DNA from: Streptomyces sp. 35G-GA-8
Lineage (GTDB): Bacteria; Actinomycetota; Actinomycetes; Streptomycetales; Streptomycetaceae
Direction: 5' to 3'
DNA length: 64,000 nt
NCBI RefSeq assembly: GCF_023534745.1
Contig: NZ_JAMHJQ010000005.1
Location: 387,889-451,888, forward strand
Below the pieces are notes generated by a model, which saw only the letters and a list, made by a program, of their open reading frames with translations, was not told the origin of the DNA and ran no database searches. This document shows positions 52,227 through 61,300 of this stretch, piece by piece. The translations under genes were made by a program, and so were the position numbers. Position 1 is the stretch's first letter. The number at the start of each line of letters is the position of its first letter.

Positions 52227-53336
52227 TCAGTAGCGCAGGACGGCGGCGATCCGGTCGTGGGCGGCGAGCGCGTCGTCCGGGAGGAACACGACCTCGGCGC
52301 CGCCGTCCAGAGCGGCTTCGACGAGTTCGTCGACGATGTCCTCGCGTACGTCGGGGGCCGCGACGGACTCGTAGTCGACCGGAATCAGATGGCCGTCGCT
52401 GACGCGGACCGTACGGCGGTAGTGCTCTTCGAGCGCGACCAGATCGGCCCGCTTCTCGCGTACCGACTCCCAGACCTCGTCGAGTCCGGCGGCGAAGGTG
52501 CGCCGGCCCTTGGCGTCGTCCAGCCGGGTCAGTACCTCGGCCATCCGCCGGTCCGCGTACTCCTCGACCACGGGCGCCAGTTCCCTCCGCAGGACGGGGG
52601 CCGGACCGTCCGTCAGACCACCCTTGACCAGCCGTCCGACCGCCGTGCGGGTGGCGTTGCCCGCCTCGTCCAGCAGGGCGAGCGCGGGGGCGAGGCCGAC
52701 CAGGAGGAGCGGCCGGGGCCGGCGCGCGAGCACGGCGCCCATGGCCTCGTCGACGGACCGCAGGAAGCGGCGGGTCTCCTCGTCGGTGAACGTGCTCGGG
52801 GTGTCGCCGATCCGTTCCTCGCGTTCGACGTCCCAGGTCTCCTCCGGCGGCGTCATGGGAAACCCGTTCTCGCGGTGCTCGCGCAGGGATTCACCGGATC
52901 CGCTCCAGAGCGTCGCGCGGTCGGCGGCGATCGCCAGCACCCAGTACGGCCGCGACTGCGCGGTGGCGGCCACGAGGTTCCTGGTCAGATACGTGTCGGA
53001 GAGCACGACGCGCTCGGGCACCTCGCGCGGCAGATACCAGACCCGGAACTCCCCGGAGTCGGCGAGCAGCAGCAGTCCGTCGAGCAGATGACGCAGATCG
53101 ACCTCGGCGACGGCCTTGTCGAGCTGTCCTTTGACGGCCGCGCGGGACCGCTTGTCCAGATCCGGTTCGGCCTCCAGCCGACGTCCCGCCTCGGCGAGGA
53201 GATTGCGCAGCCGTACCGCGTCCTGCTCGTGATGGTGCTCGCGGCGGTGGGTGGGCATCGTCAGGGACACGGCCGGATAGGGGCGCAGCGCGCGCAGTTC
53301 CCGCAGGACGTCGGGGTTCAGACCATTGCTGTCCAT
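52227..53336 (-). CDS. baeRF3-type (release-factor-1-like) protein
   Basis: 369 residues. It fits the bacterial archaeo-eukaryotic RF1-like group 3 (baeRF3): N-terminal YPAVSLTMPTHRREHHHEQDAVRLRNLLAEA, middle YWVLAIAADRATLWSGSG, C-terminal L7Ae-like AALDGGAEVVFLPDDALAAHDRIAAVLRY. No catalytic GGQ motif is seen, so it should not release peptides. Related proteins have recently been linked to ribosome hibernation, and older annotation calls them chemotaxis proteins. The gene stands alone; start ATG 53336. Confidence 0.72.
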   Translation of the reverse strand: MDSNGLNPDVLRELRALRPYPAVSLTMPTHRREHHHEQDAVRLRNLLAEAGRRLEAEPDLDKRSRAAVKGQLDKAVAEVDLRHLLDGLLLLADSGEFRVWYLPREVPERVVLSDTYLTRNLVAATAQSRPYWVLAIAADRATLWSGSGESLREHRENGFPMTPPEETWDVEREERIGDTPSTFTDEETRRFLRSVDEAMGAVLARRPRPLLLVGLAPALALLDEAGNATRTAVGRLVKGGLTDGPAPVLRRELAPVVEEYADRRMAEVLTRLDDAKGRRTFAAGLDEVWESVREKRADLVALEEHYRRTVRVSDGHLIPVDYESVAAPDVREDIVDELVEAALDGGAEVVFLPDDALAAHDRIAAVLRY

Positions 53337-53461
53337 GCTGTCCCTTCGCTCGATGAAGGTCCGGCGGGCGGGCGGACAGGCGCCTGCCGGCCCCCCGTCG
53401 TGCCTCCCATCTTGCGCGATTCCGCCCGGTTCCGCAGGAGGGGCGGTCCACTCGGCACGAA

Positions 53462-53493
53462 GGGCCCCATCGGCCGTGTGGCGGATGGGGCCC
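53462..53493 (-). terminator. Terminator after the GH95 gene
   Basis: GGGCCCCATC (53462-53471) pairs with GATGGGGCCC (53484-53493), a perfect 10-bp stem with a 12-nt loop, 20 nt downstream of the stop. Confidence 0.75.
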
Positions 53494-53512
53494 GGACCGA
53501 GCGGTCGGGGAC

Positions 53513-55861
53513 CTACGGGGTGAACTCGTAGGTTCTTCCCGCGGTCGCCCGGAAGGTGCGCTCACCGCCCGGCAGCAGGGTGCTGCGCAGGGTCAGGTCC
53601 CTCGTACGGCTCGCGCGCAGCGTGATCCGGCTCGCCCTGCCGCCGCTCCAGCTGATGTCGAGGGTGGCGCCGCCGCGCGCCCGCAGCCCCGTCACCCGGC
53701 CGTTCGGCCAGGAGGCCGGCAGGGCGGGCAGAATCTCGATCGGGCCGTGCTGGCTCTGCACCAGCATCTCGGCGACGCCCGACGTCGCGCCGAAGTTTCC
53801 GTCGATCTGGAAGGGCGGATGGGTGTCCCAGAGATTGGGCAGGGTGGAGCTCTTGAGCTGCTCCGAGAGCATCTTGTGGGCGTGGTCGCCGTCCCGCAGC
53901 CGCGCCCAGAAGTTGATCTTCCATGCCTTGCTCCAGCCGGTCCCGCCGTCGCCCCGCGCGGTCAGCGACACCTTCGCCGCCTCCGCCCATGTGCTGCCCG
54001 CGACGATCTGCCGGCCCGGGTGGAGTGCGAAGAGATGCGAGACATGGCGGTGGTCGTCGGTGCGGCTGTCGACGTCGGTCTTCCACTCCTGGAGCTGGCC
54101 CCAGGAGCCGATACGGAGCCCCGGGTCGAGGTCGCGCAGTGCGGTCTCCAGCCGGGTTCGGAAGCCGGGTGTGTCCCCCAGGGTTCTGGCGGCCTCCAGG
54201 GTGTTGGTGAACAGATCGTGCACGATCTGCTGGGACATCGCGGCGCCCGCCGTGAAGTCCCCGTGCTCCGGTGAGTAGCTGGGCGTGACGACGAGCTTGC
54301 CGTCGCGCGGGTCGGTGCGGAGATTGGCGAGCCAGAACTCCGCGGCCTCCTTCATCACCGGGTAGGCGGTGGAGCGCAGATAGTCGGTGGAGCCGTTGAA
54401 CCGGTAGTGGTCGTAGAGCTGCTGGGTGAGCCAGGCCGCGGCCTCCGGGAACCAGAACGAGGTGGCCCAGTTGTGCACGCCGGTGAAGCCGAACGGGTTG
54501 GTCTCGTTCTGTACGACCCAGCCGGCCGAGCCGAAGATCTCCCGCGCGCTGACCCGGCCGGGCGCGCGCATCGCCTCGACGTAGCGGTCGTAGGGCGTGG
54601 TGGTCTCGGCGAGGTTGGTGACCTCGGCGAGCCAGTAGTTCATCTGGAGGTTGATATTGACGTGGTAGTCCGCCGACCAGGGCGGGTTGGTGACGTTGTT
54701 CCACACGCCCTGGAGGTTCGCGGGCAGGGAGCCGGCCCGCGAGGAGGCGATGAGCAGATAGCGGCCGTACTGGAAGAACAGCGCTTCGAGCGCCCGGTCG
54801 GCGGCGCTCGCGCCGCCTGTGTACTGCGCCAGCAGTTGGCTGGTGGGCAGGTCGGGGAGTTGCTGGCCGATGTCGAGCGAGACCCGGCCGAAGAGCGCGC
54901 CATGGTCGTTCATATGGTCGGTGCGCAGGGCGTCGTATGTGCGGGCGGCCGCCGCGTCGACCGCGCCGGTGACGGCGCGGTGCGGATCGGCGCCCCGGTA
55001 GCGCGGATAGGTGTCGGCGTAGTCCGTACCGGCGGCGAGGACGAACCAGGCGCTGTTGGCGCCGGTGACGGTCAGGGTGCCGTTCGCTCCCGCGCTGACC
55101 CGGCCGCCGTTGGTCCGTACCCGGATCTGGGTCTCGAACCGCATCCCGTTGTCCTGGAGCGCGCCTTTGACGGTGAGCCGGTCGCCGCTCGCCGTGGCGG
55201 TGAAGTCGGCGCGCGGCGAGGTGTAGCGCAGGGTGAAACCGATCTTTCCCGGCTGATCGGCCGAGAACCGGCCGACGATGACCTTGCCGGGGTGGGAGGC
55301 GAAGAACTCCCTGGTGTACGCGACGCCTTGGTGGGTGTAGGTGACGGCGGCGAGCGCGGACGCGAGGTCGAGGGTACGGCGGTAGGAGCCGTCGGGGGCC
55401 GAGGGGGCGTCCGGTACGGCCAGTTCCAGATCGCCCAGTACCTGGTAGGCGCCGAAGCCGTGCTTCGGCTGGCCGAGTTCGGCGACAACGGCTTCCGGGG
55501 TGAGCTTGCCCTCGGTGTCGAGGCGCTGCTGCACGGAGGCGAGCACACCGGGCCGGGGCTGGGTCCAGTTGCCGTGGTCGTATCCGGCGGCGCCGGGGCC
55601 GCCGGTCCACAGGGTCTTCTCGTTCAGGGTGAGGCGTTCGGTGGCGAGGGTGCCGAACACGCTCGCGCCGAGCGCACCACTGCCGATGGGCAGCGACTCG
55701 CGCTCCCAGTCGGCGGCGGGTGTCTGATACCTGAGTGTCAATTCATCGGAGGGGTTAACGGCGGCTGTGGCTCCGGATATCGCCGGAACACCCAGCGTCA
55801 GTGCGCCCGTTACCCCAAGCGCGGACTTGATCGTGGTTCTGCGGCTCATCCCAGGGGTCAT
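53513..55861 (-). CDS. Secreted GH95-family alpha-L-fucosidase
   Basis: 782 residues from the ATG at 55861 (a GTG three codons earlier and an ATG at 55849 are alternatives). A twin-arginine-like signal ([20 protein letters not shown]) is followed by the GH95 N-domain ([19 protein letters not shown] and [12 protein letters not shown]) and an (alpha/alpha)6 barrel ([45 protein letters not shown]). The C-terminus is a beta-sandwich. The family removes alpha-1,2-linked L-fucose or alpha-L-galactose. No transporter or fucose catabolism gene is adjacent. Confidence 0.88.
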   Translation of the reverse strand: MTPGMSRRTTIKSALGVTGALTLGVPAISGATAAVNPSDELTLRYQTPAADWERESLPIGSGALGASVFGTLATERLTLNEKTLWTGGPGAAGYDHGNWTQPRPGVLASVQQRLDTEGKLTPEAVVAELGQPKHGFGAYQVLGDLELAVPDAPSAPDGSYRRTLDLASALAAVTYTHQGVAYTREFFASHPGKVIVGRFSADQPGKIGFTLRYTSPRADFTATASGDRLTVKGALQDNGMRFETQIRVRTNGGRVSAGANGTLTVTGANSAWFVLAAGTDYADTYPRYRGADPHRAVTGAVDAAAARTYDALRTDHMNDHGALFGRVSLDIGQQLPDLPTSQLLAQYTGGASAADRALEALFFQYGRYLLIASSRAGSLPANLQGVWNNVTNPPWSADYHVNINLQMNYWLAEVTNLAETTTPYDRYVEAMRAPGRVSAREIFGSAGWVVQNETNPFGFTGVHNWATSFWFPEAAAWLTQQLYDHYRFNGSTDYLRSTAYPVMKEAAEFWLANLRTDPRDGKLVVTPSYSPEHGDFTAGAAMSQQIVHDLFTNTLEAARTLGDTPGFRTRLETALRDLDPGLRIGSWGQLQEWKTDVDSRTDDHRHVSHLFALHPGRQIVAGSTWAEAAKVSLTARGDGGTGWSKAWKINFWARLRDGDHAHKMLSEQLKSSTLPNLWDTHPPFQIDGNFGATSGVAEMLVQSQHGPIEILPALPASWPNGRVTGLRARGGATLDISWSGGRASRITLRASRTRDLTLRSTLLPGGERTFRATAGRTYEFTP

Positions 55862-55986
55862 GGCAGGCACGGTAAAAGTCCGATGACTGATATGGCAAGG
55901 GACATGACAAATTCGCTCCCGCCGGTGCGGACCCGGCCGGATACCGACCCCTGATCCCTACCGTGCGGGAGCGCCCGGCTCCCGGC

Positions 55987-56487
55987 TCAGCCCTGCTGGA
56001 ACAGCTCCGCGGGCAGCGGCTTCAGCAGCGCGTAGAGGTCGTCCGTGATCGGCCGGTCCCAGCTGGCGATGGTCACCAGCACATCGTCGCTGCGGTCGAA
56101 CTGCACGCAGGAGATCCGGCTTTCCGAGAGCTTGAGGCGACGCACGATCAGGAGGTTGTCCCCCTGCATCACCGGGATGTCCTCGGCGCCGGTCACCTCG
56201 ACCGGCTCCTCGTTCTCCAACGCCAGCAGCAGCTGGGCCACCTCGAACGGAATCTGCCCGTCGGCCAGCTCGCGGGCGGGTGACCCCGCGGGCAGATTCC
56301 CGATGATCATCGCGGGCCCGCGGCCACCGAACAGGTCGTACCTGAGGAAGACACCCTGGCAGCTGCCATCGGGCGCGGGCAGCAGCCCCGCCCCCAGATT
56401 GCCGGGCCAGTCACCCGGGTCCATGGCCAGGACATCGAAGTCCGGGCCCGCGGGTGTGGCGGCGCTGCGGCGGCGGAGAAAGGACAT
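55987..56487 (-). CDS. Conserved-looking cytosolic protein, unknown function
   Basis: 166 residues, with no signal or membrane segment. It is an alpha/beta protein with alternating hydrophobics (IPVMQGDNLLIVRRLKLSESRISCVQFDRSDDVLVTIASWDRPI). No domain is recognised. It lies alone between GH95 and DUF397 genes on the same strand. Confidence 0.6.
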   Translation of the reverse strand: MSFLRRRSAATPAGPDFDVLAMDPGDWPGNLGAGLLPAPDGSCQGVFLRYDLFGGRGPAMIIGNLPAGSPARELADGQIPFEVAQLLLALENEEPVEVTGAEDIPVMQGDNLLIVRRLKLSESRISCVQFDRSDDVLVTIASWDRPITDDLYALLKPLPAELFQQG

Positions 56488-56576
56488 CCCACCATGGTAC
56501 GGGTTCGCGCCACTTCACCGGAGCCGGCCGCCCACGCTCTGTCAGCCGGACGCCGGGCGGAACCACGGCACGTCCG

Positions 56577-56819
56577 TCAGGTGAGGTCGAACTCCCCGTC
56601 GCGCGCGTTGATCACGAAGGCCCGCCACTCGGCGGGGCTGAAGATCAGCGACGGGCTCTCCGGCCGGCCGCTGTTGCGCATGGCGATGAACCCCTCGACG
56701 AAAGCGATCTGGACGTCACCCGTACCCCGGCTGCTCGACTGCCAGTCCGCGTTGCTCAGATCGAGTTCCGGCTTGTCCCAGCCCGAAAGCGGCTTATGGG
56801 TGGTGGTGCTCTCAGCCAC
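56577..56819 (-). CDS. DUF397 protein
   Basis: 80 residues. Hallmarks are WQSSSRGTGDVQIAFVEGFIAMRNSGRPESPSLIFSPAEWRAFV and the C-terminal ending GEFDLT. DUF397 proteins usually sit beside an XRE-type HTH regulator, such as the WhiJ or BldB-linked pairs; here no such partner is adjacent, so it is an orphan. Confidence 0.88.
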   Translation of the reverse strand: MAESTTTHKPLSGWDKPELDLSNADWQSSSRGTGDVQIAFVEGFIAMRNSGRPESPSLIFSPAEWRAFVINARDGEFDLT

Positions 56820-57009
56820 GTCCTGCTCCTCCCGCTGCGTCGTCCCGGAGCCACCCTATCGACCGGCGCCGGTCCCGGACAGGCCGCGGTGCGAGGCCGG
56901 AACGGGGCTGGACGAGTTGGTCCGGGAATCGCCGCGTGGGCCGCGTCACGGCTCTTGACGCTCGTCGGCACTCCTGAATTACTGATCCCGGGACGATCAA
57001 CCGAATGAT

Positions 57010-57027
57010 CGGTCGATCGGACGACCG
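57010..57027 (+). promoter_or_regulatory. Inverted repeat upstream of paaK
   Basis: CGGTCG (57010-57015) and CGACCG (57022-57027) form a perfect 6-bp inverted repeat with a 6-bp spacer, 28 nt before the paaK start. It fits a TetR-type (PaaR-like) operator. Confidence 0.45.
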
Positions 57028-57055
57028 CACTGTCCGAGGGACCGGGAGAGCGCCG

Positions 57056-58342
57056 ATGACACCTCTGCTGGACGCGGCGGAACAGCTCAGCCGCGAGGAG
57101 CTGGCCGTACTGCAACTGGAACGGCTGCGCGCCACACTGCGCCACGCCTACGCGAACGTCGGCCACTACCGGACGGCCTTCGACCGCGCGGGGCTGCGCC
57201 CCGAGGACTGCCGTACGCTCGCCGATCTGGCGCGCTTCCCGTTCACCGCCAAGACCGATCTGCGGGACAACTATCCGTTCGGGATGTTCGCCGTGGATCA
57301 GTCGGAGGTACGGCGCGTCCACGCCTCCAGCGGCACCACGGGCCGGCCGACCGTCGTCGGGTACACCCAGCGGGATCTGGACATCTGGGCCGATGTGGTG
57401 GCCCGCTCGATCCGGGCGGCCGGCGGGCGCCCCGGGCACAAGGTCCATGTGGCGTACGGCTACGGGCTCTTCACCGGCGGACTCGGCGCGCACTACGGCG
57501 CGGAGCGGCTCGGCTGCACGGTGATCCCCGCGTCCGGGGGCATGACGGCCCGCCAGGTCCAGCTGATCCAGGACTTCCGCCCCGAGATCATCATGGTGAC
57601 GCCCTCGTACATGCTGACGCTGCTCGATGAGTTCGAGCGGCAGGGCGTGGACCCCCGTACGACCTCTCTCCGGGTGGGCATCTTCGGCGCCGAGCCCTGG
57701 ACGGAGGAGATGCGGCGCGAGATCGAGGAGCGGTTCGCGATCGACGCCGTCGACATCTACGGGCTGTCGGAGGTGATGGGCCCGGGGGTCGCCCAGGAGT
57801 GTGTGGAGACCAAGGACGGTCTCCACATCTGGGAGGACCACTTCTATCCGGAAGTGGTCGATCCGTTCACCGGGGAGGTGCTGCCTGACGGCGCGGAGGG
57901 CGAGCTGGTCTTCACCTCGCTCACCAAGGAGGCGATGCCGGTGATCCGCTACCGGACCCGGGACCTCACCCGGCTGCTGCCGGGTACGGCGCGGGTCTTC
58001 CGCCGGATGGAGAAGATCACCGGCCGGTCCGACGACATGGTGATCCTGCGCGGGGTGAACCTCTTCCCCACCCAGATCGAGGAGATCGTGCTGCGTACGC
58101 CGGGGGTGGCCCCGCACTTCCAGCTCCGGCTGACCCGCGAGGGCCGGATGGACGCGCTGACGGTACGGGCCGAGGCCCGCGCGGACGCGACGTCCGCGCA
58201 GCGCGTGGACGCGGTGCGGGCGATCGCCTCGGCCGTCAAGGACGGGGTCGGGGTCTCGGTGGCGGTGGAGGTCGTGGATCCGGGGACCCTGGAGCGCTCG
58301 GTGGGCAAGATCAAGCGGATCGTGGACCTCAGGCCCCACTGA
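57056..58342 (+). CDS. paaK: Phenylacetate-CoA ligase
   Basis: 428-residue adenylate-forming enzyme. The P-loop-like HASSGTTGRPTVVGYT is near residue 90. YGYGLFTGGLGAHYGAERLGCTVIPASGGMT and YGLSEVMGPGVAQEC are PaaK signatures, and RSDDMVILRGVNLFPTQIEEI ends the core. It activates phenylacetate or a related aryl acid to its CoA thioester. The start at 57056 has GGGAG 10 nt upstream. No other paa genes are nearby. It converges on an acyl-CoA synthetase gene. Confidence 0.88.
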   Translation: MTPLLDAAEQLSREELAVLQLERLRATLRHAYANVGHYRTAFDRAGLRPEDCRTLADLARFPFTAKTDLRDNYPFGMFAVDQSEVRRVHASSGTTGRPTVVGYTQRDLDIWADVVARSIRAAGGRPGHKVHVAYGYGLFTGGLGAHYGAERLGCTVIPASGGMTARQVQLIQDFRPEIIMVTPSYMLTLLDEFERQGVDPRTTSLRVGIFGAEPWTEEMRREIEERFAIDAVDIYGLSEVMGPGVAQECVETKDGLHIWEDHFYPEVVDPFTGEVLPDGAEGELVFTSLTKEAMPVIRYRTRDLTRLLPGTARVFRRMEKITGRSDDMVILRGVNLFPTQIEEIVLRTPGVAPHFQLRLTREGRMDALTVRAEARADATSAQRVDAVRAIASAVKDGVGVSVAVEVVDPGTLERSVGKIKRIVDLRPH

Positions 58343-58368
58343 GCCCGGGGCCCGAACGGGTCCCGGGC
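58343..58368. terminator. Bidirectional terminator between paaK and the acyl-CoA synthetase
   Basis: GCCCGGGGCCCG (58343-58354) pairs with CGGGTCCCGGGC (58357-58368) with one G-T position. An 11-bp tandem repeat (CGAGCGAGTCC type) follows at 58375-58400. Confidence 0.75.
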
Positions 58369-58407
58369 AGACCCCGAGCGAGTCCCGAGCGAGTCCCGAG
58401 CGGCGCC

Positions 58408-59946
58408 TCAGGACTCGCTCAGGCGCTCGCGCAGCTCACGTTTGAGGATCTTCCCGCTGGCGTTGCGCGGCAGCGCCGCCATGAACACGATCCGCTTCGG
58501 GACCTTGAAGCGGGCGAGCTTCTCGCGGGCGTGGGCGAGGAGTTCGGCCTCGGTGACCTCGCCGCGCGGTACCACGACGGCGGTGACGGCCTCGATCCAG
58601 CGGTCGTCGGGCAGCCCGACGACCGCGGCCTCGGCGACGCCGGGGTGGGTGTAGAGAGCGTCCTCGACCTGCCGGGAGGCCACCAGCACCCCACCGGAGT
58701 TGATGACGTCCTTCACCCGGTCCACCACCGTGAAGTAGCCCTCGGCGTCCCGCACGGCGAGATCCCCCGAGCGGAACCAGCCGTCACGGAAGGCCTCCGC
58801 CGTCTCCTCCGGCTTGTCCCAGTACCCCGCGCAGAGCTGTGGCGACCGGTAGACGACCTCGCCGGCCGTGCCGTCTGGCACGTCCTCGCCGCTCTCGTCG
58901 ACGACCCGTGCCTCGACGTGCCGTACGGGCCTGCCGCAGGAGTCCATCCGGCCCTCGTGCTCGCCGGGTCCGAGGACCGTGGCGAGGGGGCCGATCTCGC
59001 TCTGTCCGAAGCAGTTGTAGAAGGCGAGCGAGGGCAGCTGTGCGCGCAGCCGTTCCAGTACGGGCACCGGCATGATCGAGGCGCCGTAGTACGCCTTGCG
59101 CAGCGCGGTCAGATCGCGCGTGGTGAACCCGGGGTGCCGCGACAGGCCGATCCACACGGTGGGCGGCGCGAAGAGGCTGTCCGCCCGGCCCGCGCCCACG
59201 AGTTCGAGGATCGTCTCCGGGTCCGGTGCGTCCAGGATGGTGTTCTCCGCGCCGACCGCGAGATACGGCAGCAGGAAGACATGCATCTGCGCGGAGTGGT
59301 AGAGCGGCAGCGAGTGCACCGGCCGGTCGCTCTCCCGCAGATCCAGGGCCGTGATGGCGCTGGCGTACGCGTGCACCTGGGCGCGGTGCGTCATCATGGC
59401 GCCCTTGGGCAGCGCGGTGGTGCCCGAGGTGTAGAGCAGCTGGGACAACTCGCCCGGGTCGCCGGCGCGTTCATAGGGCCTCGGGGTGGCCAGCGCGGTG
59501 AGCAGTGAGCCGGCGGTGTCGCGCAGAGCACGGACCGGCACGCCCTCGGGGATCCGCTCCGCAAGGCCCGGATCCGCGAGGACGAGCGCGCTGCCCGACT
59601 GCTTCACGAGATAGCCGAGGTCCTCGCCGGTGAGGTGCTGATTGACCGGTACGTGGACCAGCCCGGCGCGCGCGCAGGCGAGATAGGCGATCAGATAGAC
59701 GTCCGAGTTATGGCCGTAGGTCGCCACCCGGTCGCCGTCCGCGAGCCCGTGTCCGCGCAGCTCGGCGGCGGCGGTGGAGACGGCCGCGTCCAGCTCCGCG
59801 TAGGTCCAGGTACGGTCCGCGTACCGTACGGCCACGCGGCCGGGCACCCGCGCCGCGGTACGGCGCACCACGCCGTCGACGGTGCTGTCGAGCAGTTCCC
59901 GCAGGGGGTCGTCGGACTCCGGCGCGGTGTGGTCCTCGGTGTTCAT
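58408..59946 (-). CDS. Acyl-CoA synthetase (class I adenylate-forming, FadD-like)
   Basis: 512 residues. The AMP-binding motif is LLYTSGTTALPKGAMMTH near residue 170. FYNCFGQSEIGPLAT and GWFRSGDLAVRDAEGYFTVVDRVKDVINSGG are present, and the C-terminal Lys motif is PRNASGKILKRELR. All catalytic motifs are intact. The substrate is probably a medium- or long-chain fatty acid or an aryl acid. ATG 59946. It lies downstream of the ChaA gene on the same strand and converges on paaK. Confidence 0.88.
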   Translation of the reverse strand: MNTEDHTAPESDDPLRELLDSTVDGVVRRTAARVPGRVAVRYADRTWTYAELDAAVSTAAAELRGHGLADGDRVATYGHNSDVYLIAYLACARAGLVHVPVNQHLTGEDLGYLVKQSGSALVLADPGLAERIPEGVPVRALRDTAGSLLTALATPRPYERAGDPGELSQLLYTSGTTALPKGAMMTHRAQVHAYASAITALDLRESDRPVHSLPLYHSAQMHVFLLPYLAVGAENTILDAPDPETILELVGAGRADSLFAPPTVWIGLSRHPGFTTRDLTALRKAYYGASIMPVPVLERLRAQLPSLAFYNCFGQSEIGPLATVLGPGEHEGRMDSCGRPVRHVEARVVDESGEDVPDGTAGEVVYRSPQLCAGYWDKPEETAEAFRDGWFRSGDLAVRDAEGYFTVVDRVKDVINSGGVLVASRQVEDALYTHPGVAEAAVVGLPDDRWIEAVTAVVVPRGEVTEAELLAHAREKLARFKVPKRIVFMAALPRNASGKILKRELRERLSES

Positions 59947-59997
59947 GGCGCGATCCTCCGGGCGGTCGCGCGGCGGGTCAATCCCCCGGAGGGGCCG

Positions 59998-60044
59998 TCC
60001 GGGTCACGGGCCTTCCGGGTCACGGGCCTTCCGGGTCACGGGCT
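59998..60044. repeat. 16-bp tandem repeat including the stop codon of the chaA gene
   Basis: TCCGGGTCACGGGCCT occurs twice (59998-60013, 60014-60029) plus a 15-bp third copy (60030-60044). On the minus strand the innermost copy holds the gene's Pro-stop (CCG TGA); the other two repeat that sequence. Confidence 0.9.
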
Positions 60045-61142
60045 GATGGCGAGGAAGACGAACGCGGCGAAGATCCCCAGATGCACCCCGCCCTGGAGCA
60101 GGGTGGCCCGGCCCGGCGCGATGGTCAGGGCGCCCACCACCACCGTCAGCGCGAGCAGCACCATATGGACGGCACCCAGCCCCAGCACCAGCGGCCCGCT
60201 CAGCCAGATCGAGGCGAGCGCGATGGCCGGGATCGTCAGACCGATGCTCGCTATGGCGGAGCCGAGCGCCAAGTTGAGGCTCGTCTGCACCCGCTCGCGG
60301 CGGGCCGCGCGCACGGCGGCGAGGGTCTCGGGCAGCAGCACCAACAGAGCGATGATCACACCGACCACAGCCTGCGGCAGCCCGGCCGACTCCACCCCCG
60401 ACTCGATGGTCGAGGACACCGCCTTCGCGTCCCCGACCACCGCGATCAGCGCCACGACCAGCATCACCAGGCTCAGGACGGCGGCCCGGCGGGTGGGCAG
60501 CGGGGCGTGCGAGTCCTCCTCGCGCACGTCCCCTTCCTGGGTGACAGGGAGGAAGTAGTCGCGGTGGCGCACGGTCTGTACGGCGACGAAGAGCCCGTAC
60601 AGCACGAGTGAGGCGACCGCGGCGAAGCCCAGCTGCGCGGACGAGAACTCCGGGCCCGGCTTGCTGGTGGTGAACGTCGGGATCACGAGCGTGAGCGTGG
60701 CCAGGGTGGCGACGGTGGTCAGCGCGGTCCCCGTGCCCTCGGCGTTGAACACGGCGACCCGGCTGCGCACCGCCCCGACCAGCAGGCAGAGGCCGAGAAT
60801 GCCATTGCAGGTGATCATGACGGCGGCGAAGACCGTGTCCCGGGCGAGCGAGGCGGTCTTGTCGCCGCCGTCGATCATCAGCGTGACAATGAGCGCCACT
60901 TCGATGACCGTGACCGCGACGGCGAGGACGAGTGAGCCGAACGGCTCCCCCACCCGGTGGGCGACGACCTCGGCGTGGTGCACGGCCGCGAGCACGGCGC
61001 CCGCGAGACAGAGGGCGACGAGCGCGACCGCGAAGCCCGGCAGGCTGCGCCCCCAGCTGAGGATCAGCGCGACCACCGCGAGCAGTGGCACCACTACGGT
61101 CCACTGGGACACCAGTGACCTGATGCCGGCGCTCGTCCTCAT
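60036..61142 (-). CDS. chaA: Calcium/sodium:proton antiporter (ChaA, CaCA superfamily)
   Basis: 368 residues with 11 helices. The two inverted halves each carry the CaCA alpha-repeat: GEPFGSLVLAVAVTVIEVALIVTLMI in the first and LPETLAAVRAARRERVQTSLNLALGSAIASIGLTIP in the second, with the key acidic residues present. It exchanges Ca2+, Na+ or K+ for protons and aids tolerance of alkaline or salt stress. ATG 61142. Its stop region is part of the tandem repeat at 59998-60044. Confidence 0.88.
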   Translation of the reverse strand: MRTSAGIRSLVSQWTVVVPLLAVVALILSWGRSLPGFAVALVALCLAGAVLAAVHHAEVVAHRVGEPFGSLVLAVAVTVIEVALIVTLMIDGGDKTASLARDTVFAAVMITCNGILGLCLLVGAVRSRVAVFNAEGTGTALTTVATLATLTLVIPTFTTSKPGPEFSSAQLGFAAVASLVLYGLFVAVQTVRHRDYFLPVTQEGDVREEDSHAPLPTRRAAVLSLVMLVVALIAVVGDAKAVSSTIESGVESAGLPQAVVGVIIALLVLLPETLAAVRAARRERVQTSLNLALGSAIASIGLTIPAIALASIWLSGPLVLGLGAVHMVLLALTVVVGALTIAPGRATLLQGGVHLGIFAAFVFLAISP

Positions 61143-61300
61143 GCGCCACACGCTGCCAGAGGTACTGGTGGTACGCGCGGTGGCGGCGCCGTACGGCAAT
61201 CCCGTCCCGTCACACGTGATGCGGTGTCAGTTCCGGTGTGGTAAGAGGTCCTGACGGCTGGGTCGGATGTGAGAAGCGACGTTCAGGGGAGGGCTGCCGC

